From Spartobacteria bacterium (GTDB lineage: Bacteria > Verrucomicrobiota > Verrucomicrobiia > Chthoniobacterales > Chthoniobacteraceae): DNA of 64,000 nucleotides. A model generated the notes under the pieces. The model was given only the letters and a program-made list of their open reading frames with translations. It had not been told where the DNA came from and made no database searches. The position numbers were made by a program, and so were the translations under genes. The stretch covers positions 1 through 64,000 of the forward strand of contig JAJPJG010000007.1 in assembly GCA_021324395.1 (NCBI GenBank). The letters run 5' to 3'. Shown piece after piece: positions 18,151-29,885 of this stretch. How positions within the stretch are numbered: position 1 is the stretch's first letter; every line of letters starts with the position of its first letter.

Positions 18151-19090
18151 TAAGCTTCACGAGATAAAAGTCATCGATTCTCACACCGGCGGAGAACCTA
18201 CCCGGATCGTTGTCAAAGGCGGTCCGGACTTGGGCCTTGGCTCATTGGTAAAAAGGCGGGAGCGATTTCAACGTGAGTTCGATCTATTTCGCTCTGCAAT
18301 CGTAAACGAGCCACGTGGCTCGGATGTAATGGTCGGCGCCTTATTGGTAAAGCCGGATGATGCTTCATGCACAGCAGGCGTCATATTCTTCAATAACATT
18401 GGCTATCTGGGAATGTGCGGCCACGGAATGATCGGGCTGATTACCGCATTAGCTCACATTGGAACTATCGAGCCAGGCGAACATAAAATCGAAACGCCAG
18501 TCGGTGCTGTTACAACAACGCTCCATTCCAACGGCGAAGTCTCCGTAAGCAATGTTCCTAGTTGGCGTGCGCGCAAAGCGATCACATTTGATGTTCCCGG
18601 AATAGGCAACATCACTGGCGATATAGCTTGGGGAGGCAACTGGTTTTTTCTAATCGAAGATCACGGACTAACAATCACGCCGAACAATACAAATAGCCTT
18701 ACAGATTACTGCCAGCGCGTGCGCACCGTTGTGAATATACAAGGCTTTCCTGAGGTAGACCATGTTGAGCTCTTCGGCCCCGCCACAATCAAATGTGCAA
18801 ATGCAAAGAACTTCGTGCTTTGCCCGGGTGGGGCTTATGACCGCTCAGCTTGCGGCACTGGAACAAGTGCAAAGCTTGCTTGCCTGGCAGTCGATAGCAA
18901 ATTGGAAGAAGGCGCGCGTTGGGTTCAGGAAAGTATCATCGGCAGCCATTTAACCGGACACTTTAGATGGCTGGACACACAGAAGAGTAAAATTTCTCCT
19001 GTTATTACTGGAACTGCTTTCGTAACGGCGGAATCAACACTGATCCTGAACAAAGACGATCCTTTCTGCTCGGGTATTCGACAGGCATGA
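18140..19090 (+). CDS. 4-hydroxyproline 2-epimerase
   Basis: A 316-aa proline-racemase-superfamily enzyme. It interconverts trans-4-hydroxy-L-proline and cis-4-hydroxy-D-proline, the first step of the D-route of hydroxyproline breakdown (LhpA/HypE type). Both catalytic cysteines are present, Cys93 in MCGHGMIGL and Cys238 in RSACGTGTSAKLA. The Cys/Cys pair separates it from trans-3-hydroxyproline dehydratases (Cys/Thr). The family start motif IDSHTGGEPTR is at 12-22. Translation starts at a GTG inside the end of the protease gene, and the stop overlaps the next gene's ATG (ATGA). Proline racemase is the alternative, but the neighbours argue strongly for hydroxyproline. Confidence 0.9.
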   Translation: MQSSKLHEIKVIDSHTGGEPTRIVVKGGPDLGLGSLVKRRERFQREFDLFRSAIVNEPRGSDVMVGALLVKPDDASCTAGVIFFNNIGYLGMCGHGMIGLITALAHIGTIEPGEHKIETPVGAVTTTLHSNGEVSVSNVPSWRARKAITFDVPGIGNITGDIAWGGNWFFLIEDHGLTITPNNTNSLTDYCQRVRTVVNIQGFPEVDHVELFGPATIKCANAKNFVLCPGGAYDRSACGTGTSAKLACLAVDSKLEEGARWVQESIIGSHLTGHFRWLDTQKSKISPVITGTAFVTAESTLILNKDDPFCSGIRQA

Positions 19091-20340
19091 GCAAGCACGT
19101 CGTCGTCATTGGCGCAGGTGTCATCGGGCTTTGCACCGCTTATTATTGTTTGCAACGCGGCTTCACCGTGACCGTAGTTGAGCGTCTCCCTGCGCAGCGT
19201 GATGGCACCTCATTTGGTAACGCGGGTATGATCGTCCCCAGCCATTTTATTCCGCTAGCGGCGCCTGGCATGATAACAACTGCCTTGAAGTGGATGTGGA
19301 ATTCAAGCTCGCCGTTTTATATCAAGCCGCGCTTAAGTGCTGATCTAATAGACTGGTGCCTGAAGTTCAGTCGCGCCGCAAACATTGAGCATGTCCGCCG
19401 TTCTGCGCCGCTTTTGCGCGATCTATCGTTCGCAAGCCGCAGTTGCTTCGAGCAGCTAACTACAAGCATGGATTATGAGTTGGTAAAGAAAGGTCTGCTG
19501 ATGCTTTGCCAGAACGAACGCACGCTTGAGGATGAAGCAAGAACTGCCACGCACGCAAAGGAACTCGATATCCCCGCGGAGATTTTGAATGAAAAGCAAA
19601 CCGCCGTGCTCGATCCAAACACGCGAATGCATATCGTCGGCTCGGTTTATTACCCGTTGGACTGCACTCTTACGCCGGAACGTTTTCTGGCTGCACTGCA
19701 AGCCAATCTAGTAAATGCCGGCGTGCAATTCATTTGGTGCGGCGAAGTCGTCGATTTTGAAATTGAGAAGCCGCGCCGGATTCGGGCAACTATGTTAGCG
19801 GATGGAAACCAAATCGAAGCCGACGAGCTTGTCCTCTGCAGCGGCGCCTGGTCGCCACTGCTCGCGGCAAAACTAAGTCTGCGCATTCCAGTTGAAGCTG
19901 GAAAAGGATATAGTCTTACCTTGCCTAAGCCGCGTCAGCTTCCAAGTATTTGCTCGATACTTACCGAGGCTCGTGTCGCTGTAACTCCAATGGGAGAAGC
20001 TTTGCGTGTAGGCGGAACCATGGAGATTGCCGGCTTAAGCCAGAAGATAAAGCCAAATAGAGTGCGCGGTATTGTTAATTCCTTCTGTCGCTACTTCCCC
20101 GATTTTAATCCTTCCGACTTCGACGATATCCCGCCATGGCGCGGGTTGCGTCCTTGCTCACCGGATGGTTTGCCATACATTGGCCGGACAGCACGTTTTG
20201 ACAATCTTTCCATTGCCACCGGTCATTCCATGATGGGACTTAGCTTGGGACCTATCACGGGAAAGTTAATGGCCGAGGTCTTGTCTGATTCAAGGCTATC
20301 CCACGACATCACAATGTTATCTCCAGATCGCTACAACTAA
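19087..20340 (+). CDS. D-hydroxyproline dehydrogenase (DadA-like FAD oxidase)
   Basis: A 417-aa FAD-dependent D-amino-acid dehydrogenase. The dinucleotide-binding motif VVVIGAGVIGLCTAYY is at the N-terminus. The DAO-family segment SFGNAGMIVPSHF follows, and the C-terminal flavin motif (LSIATGHSMMGLSLGP) is intact. It should oxidise cis-4-hydroxy-D-proline to 1-pyrroline-4-hydroxy-2-carboxylate, passing electrons to the respiratory chain. It appears to be the single-subunit form, since no small ferredoxin-like or second flavoprotein subunit is adjacent. The ATGA overlap with the epimerase and the 9-bp gap to the deaminase place it mid-operon. Confidence 0.88.
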   Translation: MSKHVVVIGAGVIGLCTAYYCLQRGFTVTVVERLPAQRDGTSFGNAGMIVPSHFIPLAAPGMITTALKWMWNSSSPFYIKPRLSADLIDWCLKFSRAANIEHVRRSAPLLRDLSFASRSCFEQLTTSMDYELVKKGLLMLCQNERTLEDEARTATHAKELDIPAEILNEKQTAVLDPNTRMHIVGSVYYPLDCTLTPERFLAALQANLVNAGVQFIWCGEVVDFEIEKPRRIRATMLADGNQIEADELVLCSGAWSPLLAAKLSLRIPVEAGKGYSLTLPKPRQLPSICSILTEARVAVTPMGEALRVGGTMEIAGLSQKIKPNRVRGIVNSFCRYFPDFNPSDFDDIPPWRGLRPCSPDGLPYIGRTARFDNLSIATGHSMMGLSLGPITGKLMAEVLSDSRLSHDITMLSPDRYN

Positions 20341-20349
20341 TTACCTACA

Positions 20350-21246
20350 ATGAAATCAAAAAGTCTCTGGCATGGAGTTATCCCTGCAATCACAACCCCA
20401 TTCAATCCCGACTATAGTATCGACCACGCTTTCATTACCAAGCATGCGCAATGGCTTATCGAGAATGGCTGCACCGGTATTGTTGCCCTTGGTTCTTTAG
20501 GCGAAAGCGCCACGTTACGCTTTGATGAAAAGGTAAGTATCTTACAAACCCTCCTCACGGCCTTGGATGGCAGAGCTCCGGTTATCGCAGGCATTGCATC
20601 GCTCAGCACCGCGGAAGCAGTGGAACTGGCGCAAGCCGCTAAAGTCGCAGGTTGTTCGGGCCTGATGGTCCTGCCCCCTTACGTCTACTCGACTGATTGG
20701 CGCGAAATGAAAGCTTATGTCGAAAGCGTCATCCGCGCGACGGACCTTTCGTGCATGCTTTATAACAATCCTGTCGCTTACAAAACCGACTTTCTTCCCG
20801 AGCAAATCGCCGAGCTTGCAGCCGGAAATGATAACCTGCACGCGGTGAAAGAGTCCAGTGGAGATATTCGCCGTGTGACGGCGCTCAAGGCTACTTGTGG
20901 TGATCGCTTGCAAATTTTGGTTGGCGTCGATGACGTTATCGTTGAGGGTGTGCGCGCAGGTGCGGTAGGCTGGATAGCTGGAATGGTATGCGCGCTGCCA
21001 CATGAATCGGTAGTCCTATTTGAAGGTGCATGTAATGGCGAAGACATCGATTCGCTTTATGCATGGTTACTTCCATTGTTGCGCATGGATACGGTTCCGA
21101 AATTTGTGCAACTCATCAAGCTTGCGCAACAGGAGCTAGGTATGGGCAACGAACGTGTGCGCCCGCCGCGGTTAACTCTAGCAGGTGGCGAACGCGATGA
21201 AGCTCTCGCTACAATAAAATCAGCACTGGCGAAACGCCAACTATAG
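20350..21246 (+). CDS. 1-pyrroline-4-hydroxy-2-carboxylate deaminase (DapA/NAL family)
   Basis: A 298-aa class I aldolase-fold enzyme of the dihydrodipicolinate synthase/N-acetylneuraminate lyase family. The Schiff-base lysine is Lys167 (AVKESSGD) and the catalytic tyrosine Tyr138 (LYNNPVAYK). The N-terminal GSLGES substrate-carboxylate loop is also present. By context it deaminates and dehydrates 1-pyrroline-4-hydroxy-2-carboxylate to 2-oxoglutarate semialdehyde. A true lysine-biosynthetic DapA is unlikely because the gene lies inside the hydroxyproline operon. It is followed by the semialdehyde dehydrogenase after 1 bp. Confidence 0.88.
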   Translation: MKSKSLWHGVIPAITTPFNPDYSIDHAFITKHAQWLIENGCTGIVALGSLGESATLRFDEKVSILQTLLTALDGRAPVIAGIASLSTAEAVELAQAAKVAGCSGLMVLPPYVYSTDWREMKAYVESVIRATDLSCMLYNNPVAYKTDFLPEQIAELAAGNDNLHAVKESSGDIRRVTALKATCGDRLQILVGVDDVIVEGVRAGAVGWIAGMVCALPHESVVLFEGACNGEDIDSLYAWLLPLLRMDTVPKFVQLIKLAQQELGMGNERVRPPRLTLAGGERDEALATIKSALAKRQL

Positions 21247-21247
21247 C

Positions 21248-22822
21248 ATGGAACTCACCGGCCTTTCCATTATTGGAATGCAAAGATCCACGACCGGAGG
21301 TCGAATCTTTACCGCAACGAATCCAGCCAACGGCGCACCTCTGCCAGGCGAATTTCATTCCGCTTCGCCAGCGGACGTGGAGAACGCCGCACAACTCGCA
21401 ACGAAAGCTTTCACGAGTTATGCACAATGGTCTGGCAAACGACGCGCGGCCTTACTTGAACATATCGCGCAATTCCTGGAATCGCACACAGCCACCATCG
21501 TAAAGCGCGCCAATTTGGAAACAGCTTTACCGATTGCGCGATTGGAAGGCGAATTGGCTCGCACGTGCTTTCAATTGCGACTTCAAGGTGAGTCCGCTGC
21601 AAATGGACTTTTTGCTGGAGCCCGGATTGATCACGCGCAACCTGGCCGCACACCTATACCAAAGCCCGATCTTCGCTCGATGATGCGACCTATAGGTCCA
21701 GTTGCAGTTTTTGGAGCGAGCAATTTTCCACTGGCTTTTTCAGTTGCCGGCGGAGATACAGCGGCCGCACTTGCGGCGGGCTGTCCGGTTATCGTGAAAG
21801 CGCATCCCGCTCATCCCGGAACATCGGAAATAGTCGGTAGAGTTATTCAAGAAGCAATGCACGAGTGCGATGCGCCCGAAGGGCTGTTTTCATTGCTTTT
21901 TGATGTCGGTTATAATGTTGGCGCATCATTAGTGCAGCATCACTTGATCAAAGCCGTTGCATTTACCGGCTCACGCCGGGGCGGACGCGCACTGATGCAT
22001 CTGGCGACTGTGCGGGAGGAAGCCATTCCAGTTTTCGCGGAAATGAGTAGCGTAAATCCGGTATTCATTTTCCGTGGAGCATTGGCGCACAAGGCGGATG
22101 AAATTGCAAATGGCTTGCAAGCTTCTGTTTCGCTTGGGGTCGGTCAATTCTGCACTAATCCGGGCTTGGTATTTATTGAAAGTTGCAAAGGAGCGGCAAG
22201 GCTCATCGATAAATTAAAAGAGCTGATCGCGGCAAGTCCAGCGGGCACGATGCTGTCACCGGATATCTATGCCACCTATCAACAAACTGTGGATAAGTTC
22301 TCTCAGATAACTGGAGTAAGGCTGCTCGCGGTTGGTAAACAGGTGTCTGGTCAAGCTAGCTCAGCGATGTTTGCTGCAGACATCGCAACTTTTTTGGATA
22401 ACAGAAACCTGATGGATGAGGTATTTGGCCCATCTACTTTGCTTATCGAATGCAATTCGCGGAAAGAGCTTTTAGCTACGGCGGAACAACTGGAAGGTCA
22501 ATTGACAGCGACGATTCATGCTACGCCTGATGAATTGTCGGAGCTTCGAAGTTTCGTCGAAGTTCTTTCAACAAAAGCCGGCCGGCTGCTCTTTGGTGGA
22601 TTTCCTACCGGAGTTGAAGTAGCTCATGCGATGACTCATGGCGGTCCTTATCCCGCGACCTCAGACGGACGTTCGACGTCGGTAGGCACAAGAGCGGCGG
22701 AACGGTTTCTGCGACCGATCACTTACCAAAACTTCCCTGATGCGGCACTCCCGCAGGAGCTGCAGGAAGCTAATCCACTTAAGATTTTGCGACTTACTGA
22801 CGGAGCATGGAAAATAAGTTAG
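21248..22822 (+). CDS. 2-oxoglutarate semialdehyde dehydrogenase
   Basis: A 524-aa aldehyde dehydrogenase that oxidises 2-oxoglutarate semialdehyde (2,5-dioxovalerate) to 2-oxoglutarate, delivering hydroxyproline carbon to the TCA cycle. The catalytic cysteine is Cys302 (GQFCTNPG) and the general-base glutamate Glu265 (FAEMSSVNP). The FTGSRRGGRAL cofactor loop and FGASNFPLAFS motif are as in the type III, hydroxyproline-linked KGSADH enzymes. It is the last gene of the six-gene operon. Its stop overlaps that of the convergent aminopeptidase gene (TTAG at 22819-22822), leaving no room for a terminator. Confidence 0.9.
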   Translation: MELTGLSIIGMQRSTTGGRIFTATNPANGAPLPGEFHSASPADVENAAQLATKAFTSYAQWSGKRRAALLEHIAQFLESHTATIVKRANLETALPIARLEGELARTCFQLRLQGESAANGLFAGARIDHAQPGRTPIPKPDLRSMMRPIGPVAVFGASNFPLAFSVAGGDTAAALAAGCPVIVKAHPAHPGTSEIVGRVIQEAMHECDAPEGLFSLLFDVGYNVGASLVQHHLIKAVAFTGSRRGGRALMHLATVREEAIPVFAEMSSVNPVFIFRGALAHKADEIANGLQASVSLGVGQFCTNPGLVFIESCKGAARLIDKLKELIAASPAGTMLSPDIYATYQQTVDKFSQITGVRLLAVGKQVSGQASSAMFAADIATFLDNRNLMDEVFGPSTLLIECNSRKELLATAEQLEGQLTATIHATPDELSELRSFVEVLSTKAGRLLFGGFPTGVEVAHAMTHGGPYPATSDGRSTSVGTRAAERFLRPITYQNFPDAALPQELQEANPLKILRLTDGAWKIS

Positions 22823-24171
22823 CGCCGCTTTCCTGGAGAGCCAGCCGGTGCTTTCCGCGCAGCATCTCCACGCCTGCCTGCAGACGCGACGCTCATGATT
22901 TCCTCAATTTCGTCAACCTCGATCGGAATGTGCGCCATGAGGTCCACCGGACCTTTGTCGGTGAGAAGCACGTCGTTTTCAAGGCGCACAGCAAAACCTT
23001 CTTCTGGAATATAAATTGCAGGTTCAACCGTCATCACCCATCCCGCTTGCATAGGTTCGCTCAACACCGCAACGTCGTGAACATCGAGGCCAAGCGGATG
23101 ACCTACTCCGTGCATGAAATACTTCCTCAACGCAGGCGCATCCGGTTTCTGTCGCTTAATATCACTCATCTTCAACAGACCAAGTTCCAGCAACTCACGC
23201 TCAATCATCTGCTCGGCTTGTTTTTGCCACGTCTTGTGCGCGATGCCGGGTATCAGTGCGGCGATACACTGCCGCAGCACACGCAGCACGGAATTGTAAA
23301 CCTGTTTCTGCCGGCGCGTGAAGCGACCACTTACCGGTATTGTGCGCGTCATGTCCGCATTATAGTTTGCATAGCTTGCCGCTACATCGAGCAACACCAA
23401 CTCACCATCGCGGCAGATGGATTCATTTGCAGTGTAATGAAGGCAGCACGCGTTAGCTCCGGAGCCGATGATAGGCGGGTAGGCAAAACGACTGCGATGA
23501 GTGATGAACTCATGCGCGAATTCCGCCTCGACTTCATACTCGGCAACTCCCGGACGCATAAAGCGAAGCACGCGCTCAAAGGCTTGACCTGTGATTTCAC
23601 ACGCACGGCGAATCAGTTTGACTTCGGTCTCGGACTTTACCGCTCGCAAGCGATGCATCAATGGCGCAAGACGGCGGTAGTCGTGCAGTGGATACTTGCG
23701 CATTGTCTCGGCAACAAAACGTGATTCGCGACTTTCCACTTCAATGACCGCACGAGCATGTTCGTTACTGTTTAGAAAAACGGCATCGCACGCACACATC
23801 AATCGATGAAAGAGCCGCGGAAACCCATGCAGCCACTGGATATTTGCAATGCCAGTCTGCTTTTGAGCCTCTTCCTTGCTAAACTTACAGCCTTCCCAAA
23901 TCCGCGCTTCTTCGGTCGGTTCGCGAAGAAACAGTATCTCGCGATTTCTTTCGTCATCGGCACCTGGATAAAGAACAAGGATCGTTTGCTCCTGTTCGAC
24001 GCCGGTAAGATGGAACAGATCGGAGTTGGCAACGATTGTCTGCGTCCCATCTGCATTCGTGGGCAAAATGTCATTCGTATTGACAACCGCGAGTGCATTC
24101 GGCGGCAGCATTGCACACAAGCGGCGGCGATTTTCGATGAACAGTTCTGGCGAGATGGATTCGTGACGCAT
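22819..24171 (-). CDS. pepP: Xaa-Pro aminopeptidase (aminopeptidase P, M24B)
   Basis: A 450-aa metallopeptidase that removes an N-terminal residue preceding proline. The five metal ligands read as Asp262 (VLLDVAAS), Asp273 (YNADMTRT), His358 (HGVGHPLGLDVHD), Glu383 (TVEPAIY) and Glu398 (VRLEND). The N-terminal aminopeptidase-P domain is complete. No signal peptide is seen, so it should act in the cytoplasm on imported peptides. It is divergent from the DPP-IV-like gene across 88 bp that hold a perfect 9-bp inverted repeat. Co-location with DPP-IV and the hydroxyproline operon suggests it handles (hydroxy)proline-rich peptides. Confidence 0.9.
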   Translation of the reverse strand: MRHESISPELFIENRRRLCAMLPPNALAVVNTNDILPTNADGTQTIVANSDLFHLTGVEQEQTILVLYPGADDERNREILFLREPTEEARIWEGCKFSKEEAQKQTGIANIQWLHGFPRLFHRLMCACDAVFLNSNEHARAVIEVESRESRFVAETMRKYPLHDYRRLAPLMHRLRAVKSETEVKLIRRACEITGQAFERVLRFMRPGVAEYEVEAEFAHEFITHRSRFAYPPIIGSGANACCLHYTANESICRDGELVLLDVAASYANYNADMTRTIPVSGRFTRRQKQVYNSVLRVLRQCIAALIPGIAHKTWQKQAEQMIERELLELGLLKMSDIKRQKPDAPALRKYFMHGVGHPLGLDVHDVAVLSEPMQAGWVMTVEPAIYIPEEGFAVRLENDVLLTDKGPVDLMAHIPIEVDEIEEIMSVASAGRRGDAARKAPAGSPGKRR

Positions 24172-24176
24172 GGTAT

Positions 24177-24202
24177 CTTCAAGCTTAATAACGAGCTTGA
24201 AG
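24177..24202. promoter_or_regulatory. Perfect inverted repeat between pepP and the DPP-IV-like gene
   Basis: CTTCAAGCT (24177-24185) and AGCTTGAAG (24194-24202) are perfect 9-bp arms around an 8-bp spacer. The site begins 6 bp upstream of the pepP start codon and lies 57 bp upstream of the DPP-IV-like start. This is a natural place for an operator shared by two divergent peptidase genes, or for a hairpin in the pepP leader. Confidence 0.5.
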
Positions 24203-24259
24203 TATTGAAGCCGATATGCGGCTAATCTGCTAGCTCAAACCTTACTTTTAAAAAGACAA

Positions 24260-26814
<2,555 letters not shown>

Positions 26815-26818
<4 letters not shown>

Positions 26819-28548
26819 GCTTCACCATTATCCGAGGCATAGCACAGGCGCTTGCGCACCAGTTCCTTCATATACTTGGGTGGAACTGCTCCAATCGATA
26901 GCACAGCTTCGTGATAGCGGCTCAATTGGAATTTATCTCCCAGTTCGCGTTCCATTGCTTGCCGCAACCCGCAGTGCGCCCTGCGACCTACAAAGTAGGT
27001 GCTTAGCTGGACTGAACTTTGCTTCGCGCGCGCAATCTTGAGCCTTGCTTCACTTTCTGATTGGAACGCATCCCGCACCAAGAATACAAACGCCTCTTCA
27101 TCGCTCATTTCGGTGCAGTGCATTTTGTAGTCCAAAATCGCGTTAGCCACAGCACGAAGGTAAAACTTCATCTGCATGAGCCGCAAGCGCAGGTCACCAT
27201 CTCCATAGCCCGCATCGAGCATGGCTGTCTCTGCGTATACAGCCCAGCCTTCAATATAAGAGCCGCAACTGATGATGCGTCGAATAAGCGATGGTTCTTT
27301 ATTCGCATACTCGAACTGCACATAGTGTCCTGGATAAGCCTCGTGGATAGTAAGGATTTTCAACATGTGATTGTTGTATTCCTCCAAAAAGCTCTGCTTT
27401 AGTTCATGCGGCCATTCCTCGGGAGGTGGACTAATCGCGTAAAAACTCGCTGCCAATGGATCAAGTGGCGGCGCGCCGTCAAAATAAGCTATAGCCTCTC
27501 CCCGCTTAAATTCCGGCATCTCAATAATCGAGCACCGGTCCGGCATCGGTAAAGGCAGAAAGGCTTTGTTGCAGATGAAGCCTATAATACTATCGACTGC
27601 TGCTTTTATTGTGGGAAGCACGTCTTCGCCCGCGCCATGATCTTGACTCACGGCCTTGGTCACTTTGCCGATTACATCACATCTATTTGCGGAATTCTCG
27701 AGCGGCAATGGTTGTTCGGGAAAGTATACGGGCCATAACTCACGACACAGATTGAAGAGCGTGTCGTGCACCCGCACTAACTCTTTCTCCGCTTCCGCAC
27801 AGTTTTCAGCAGCAGTGATAGCGACGCCGGTTTCCAGTTCAAACTTAGCTTGAAATTTTTTCCTTCCGAGTCGCCAGGGATTACTGGCGATTTTTAGCAT
27901 CAAGCCTTCAAGAAACATGTGATAGCTTCTTAGCTCGGTTATAACTCCTGCCGCGGCAGCTTGTAACTCATCCGATCTCGAACCCTCTCCGACATAGTCG
28001 AAAATCTCCCTTTCATAGAACCGAATGGCTCCCGCATTTTGGCGAATCGCTGTTTCCAGAACTTGCTTAATCGGATTTCGTAATGAACGCGTTGCCTCGC
28101 TGATGATGCGCGGGATTTCCGCCATCCTGGCAATCGCATTTGCGACATTGATCTCTTTCGGCTGAGTTGACTTGGTAAGGAGCAAATAAACGCTATCGTT
28201 AATGTAGAAACCGTAGGTGCGCGGATCTGTTTCGAAAGGCCTGAGATTTTTCTCAACCCAGAGTTTACTTATGAGATTGTTCCGCAGAATCTCGAAATCT
28301 ATCTGACCGTCACGAGATAACCCGGTATAGTCGATTTCCCCTGGAAGCTCATTAAGCGTTCCCTCAATTAGGTTAGTCCAACACTCGCGAGCCCCGGCTG
28401 AGATGTCGTCAAGCAGCGCATCGTAGCGATGATCTCCAAGGGCGGTGGCGCATACCGGCTGTAGCCGAAAGACTTGCTCAAGATAGTTCCGATAGAACGT
28501 TTGGAGCTTTTCGTCTTCGGAAGTGACTACAGAAGTATCGGATATCAT
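26815..28548 (-). CDS. DUF885-family protein, predicted metallopeptidase
   Basis: 577 aa from the ATG at 28548, which is preceded by a good ribosome-binding site (TGGGGAGCGGCA); an in-frame start at 28635 adds 29 residues of no known type. The DUF885 signature HEAYPGHYVQFEYA is a zinc-site-like motif, with a later CGSYIEGWAVYAE, where EGWAxYxE is the family's second hallmark. DUF885 proteins are mostly helical and distantly related to M32/M3-type peptidases, but few have been assayed. No signal peptide is present. Position beside two proline-specific peptidases suggests a role in peptide breakdown. Confidence 0.82.
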
Positions 28549-28675
28549 TGCCGCTCCCCATTTTGGTTTCTTATGATTAATGTTCTCTGACGATCTGTTT
28601 GACCATTGAGCAACGCACGAATACCGGGGAATCACAGCGGGACATGGGGCAAAACTTACCTGCCCATGTTTTTTT
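28548..28675 (+). ncRNA. Candidate small RNA: promoter plus orphan intrinsic terminator
   Basis: On the plus strand, TTGCCG (28548-28553) is followed after 18 bp by TATGAT (28572-28577), a reasonable sigma-70-like promoter. About 65 bp on there is a hairpin, ACATGGG (28642-28648) paired with CCCATGT (28663-28669), with extra C-A/T-G pairing after a bulge. It is followed by a run of seven T to 28675, a standard intrinsic terminator. No plus-strand gene ends here; both flanking genes are on the minus strand. The predicted transcript is about 90 nt. A 69-codon frame with a hydrophobic stretch also lies here (28606-28815) but would cross the terminator. Evidence is sequence pattern only. Confidence 0.3.
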
Positions 28676-28824
28676 GCCTATTAATCCTCACATGTATTTT
28701 CGTGATATATTCAGCTTTTGTCGATGGCTCTCTACCTGCCGAAAACGAGAGACTGGGGATGCTTAAAGCTGTTAAGTGGCTGTGCGCTGCAATGACAGGC
28801 GAACTGCAGCACTGATTGCTTTGC

Positions 28825-29796
28825 CTATTTTTTTCCGTAAGCCGCTTTGAGCGCACTGTATTCCGCAGCGGTTACTGGCAGAACAGAACCGTGACGGAAA
28901 AGAAAAGGAAACGCAAAGTCCGATGTCTGTGTAAACTGCCCGCCTGCAAGATCGGTGCAGAGAAAAGGATGATAGCCGGTTCCCCTGCTGTATTGATCCA
29001 GCAACAAGCACCATGTCGCGGGGTTATCCGCGGCGGCCTGTTTTAATTGGAAGCACGCCGGACCTTCATAGCCTGTTAACCTCGCCAGCGAAAAATCCGG
29101 CACTTCCTTCCAGCCTTCCATTAGCTTGTCACTTACTTCCATTGTGATTGCCTTGTAAGTCTCATCCTTCGAAAAGCGGTAGTAGAGATTCCCGTCGCGA
29201 ATAATATCGGTATCGATGACACTCTGCGATTTCTCGATATAGATGAACGGGCTGCTAAAGGTGCGGAAATCGCGGGTGCGGCTCGCCCAGATTCGTTGCC
29301 TGGCGTAATTATCCCTCTTATTAGTCGATGCCCAATAGACGAGGTAGTCATGAGTAGCTTCGTCATATATTGCCTCGGGCGCCCATGTGCATCCTGCGTC
29401 ATCCGCGGCGACCTTCACCAAACGCGGTGTCGACCAATGTATCAGGTCGTTCGATTCCCAGATAATCAGCGATTTGCTTCCGGCATGAACGGCGCGTCCC
29501 CAGTCGTGGTTCCGGTTGATGGATAGGTCAGTCGCCAGCACATAGAACTTATGACCGTCATTCGATCGCAGTAGATAAGGATCGCGCGCTCCTTTTTCGC
29601 CGAGATTGCTAACCAAAACCGGTTCGCCGCCTTTGAGCGCCTCCCACCGCTGGCCATCATTGCTGAGCCCGAAATAGATTTGCTCAGTCATAGGAGTTTG
29701 CTCGCCTTTAAAGGTCACGAATAAAAAGCCGCCTTCCGCTGCGCGTAACGAGCAAGCACCAGCAAGAATCAGAATAGAGAAGATGAGTTGTTTCAT
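28825..29796 (-). CDS. Secreted GH43-like glycosidase
   Basis: 323 aa from the ATG at 29796 with a signal peptide (MKQLIFSILILAGACSLRAA); the longer reading from 29943 would cover the divergent promoter. The five-bladed propeller active site of family 43 can be recognised: Asp in ARDPYLL, Asp in SVIDTDII and the acid Glu in GYEGPACFQL, plus CTWAPEAIYD. GH43 enzymes are mostly alpha-L-arabinofuranosidases, arabinanases and beta-xylosidases. The substrate cannot be read from sequence, but arabinose release would fit a locus for arabinosylated hydroxyproline-rich glycoproteins. It is divergent from a GntR-type regulator that probably controls it. Confidence 0.78.
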   Translation of the reverse strand: MKQLIFSILILAGACSLRAAEGGFLFVTFKGEQTPMTEQIYFGLSNDGQRWEALKGGEPVLVSNLGEKGARDPYLLRSNDGHKFYVLATDLSINRNHDWGRAVHAGSKSLIIWESNDLIHWSTPRLVKVAADDAGCTWAPEAIYDEATHDYLVYWASTNKRDNYARQRIWASRTRDFRTFSSPFIYIEKSQSVIDTDIIRDGNLYYRFSKDETYKAITMEVSDKLMEGWKEVPDFSLARLTGYEGPACFQLKQAAADNPATWCLLLDQYSRGTGYHPFLCTDLAGGQFTQTSDFAFPFLFRHGSVLPVTAAEYSALKAAYGKK

Positions 29797-29885
29797 AGCT
29801 TTGGAAATCTGTCGCGAAAACATCGCGCCACTGCCATTTCTACTAGTAGCCGTTAACACTCGACGAGAACAATCGAATGGGACAT

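Noticed and set aside
22807-23724. Plus-strand 305-codon ORF opposite pepP
   Set aside because: It lies antisense to a gene with all five metal ligands intact; the translation is Arg/His-rich and motif-free.
28606-28815. 69-codon plus-strand ORF with a hydrophobic stretch
   Set aside because: It crosses an intrinsic terminator, lacks a ribosome-binding site and has no ATG start; more likely part of the non-coding spacer.
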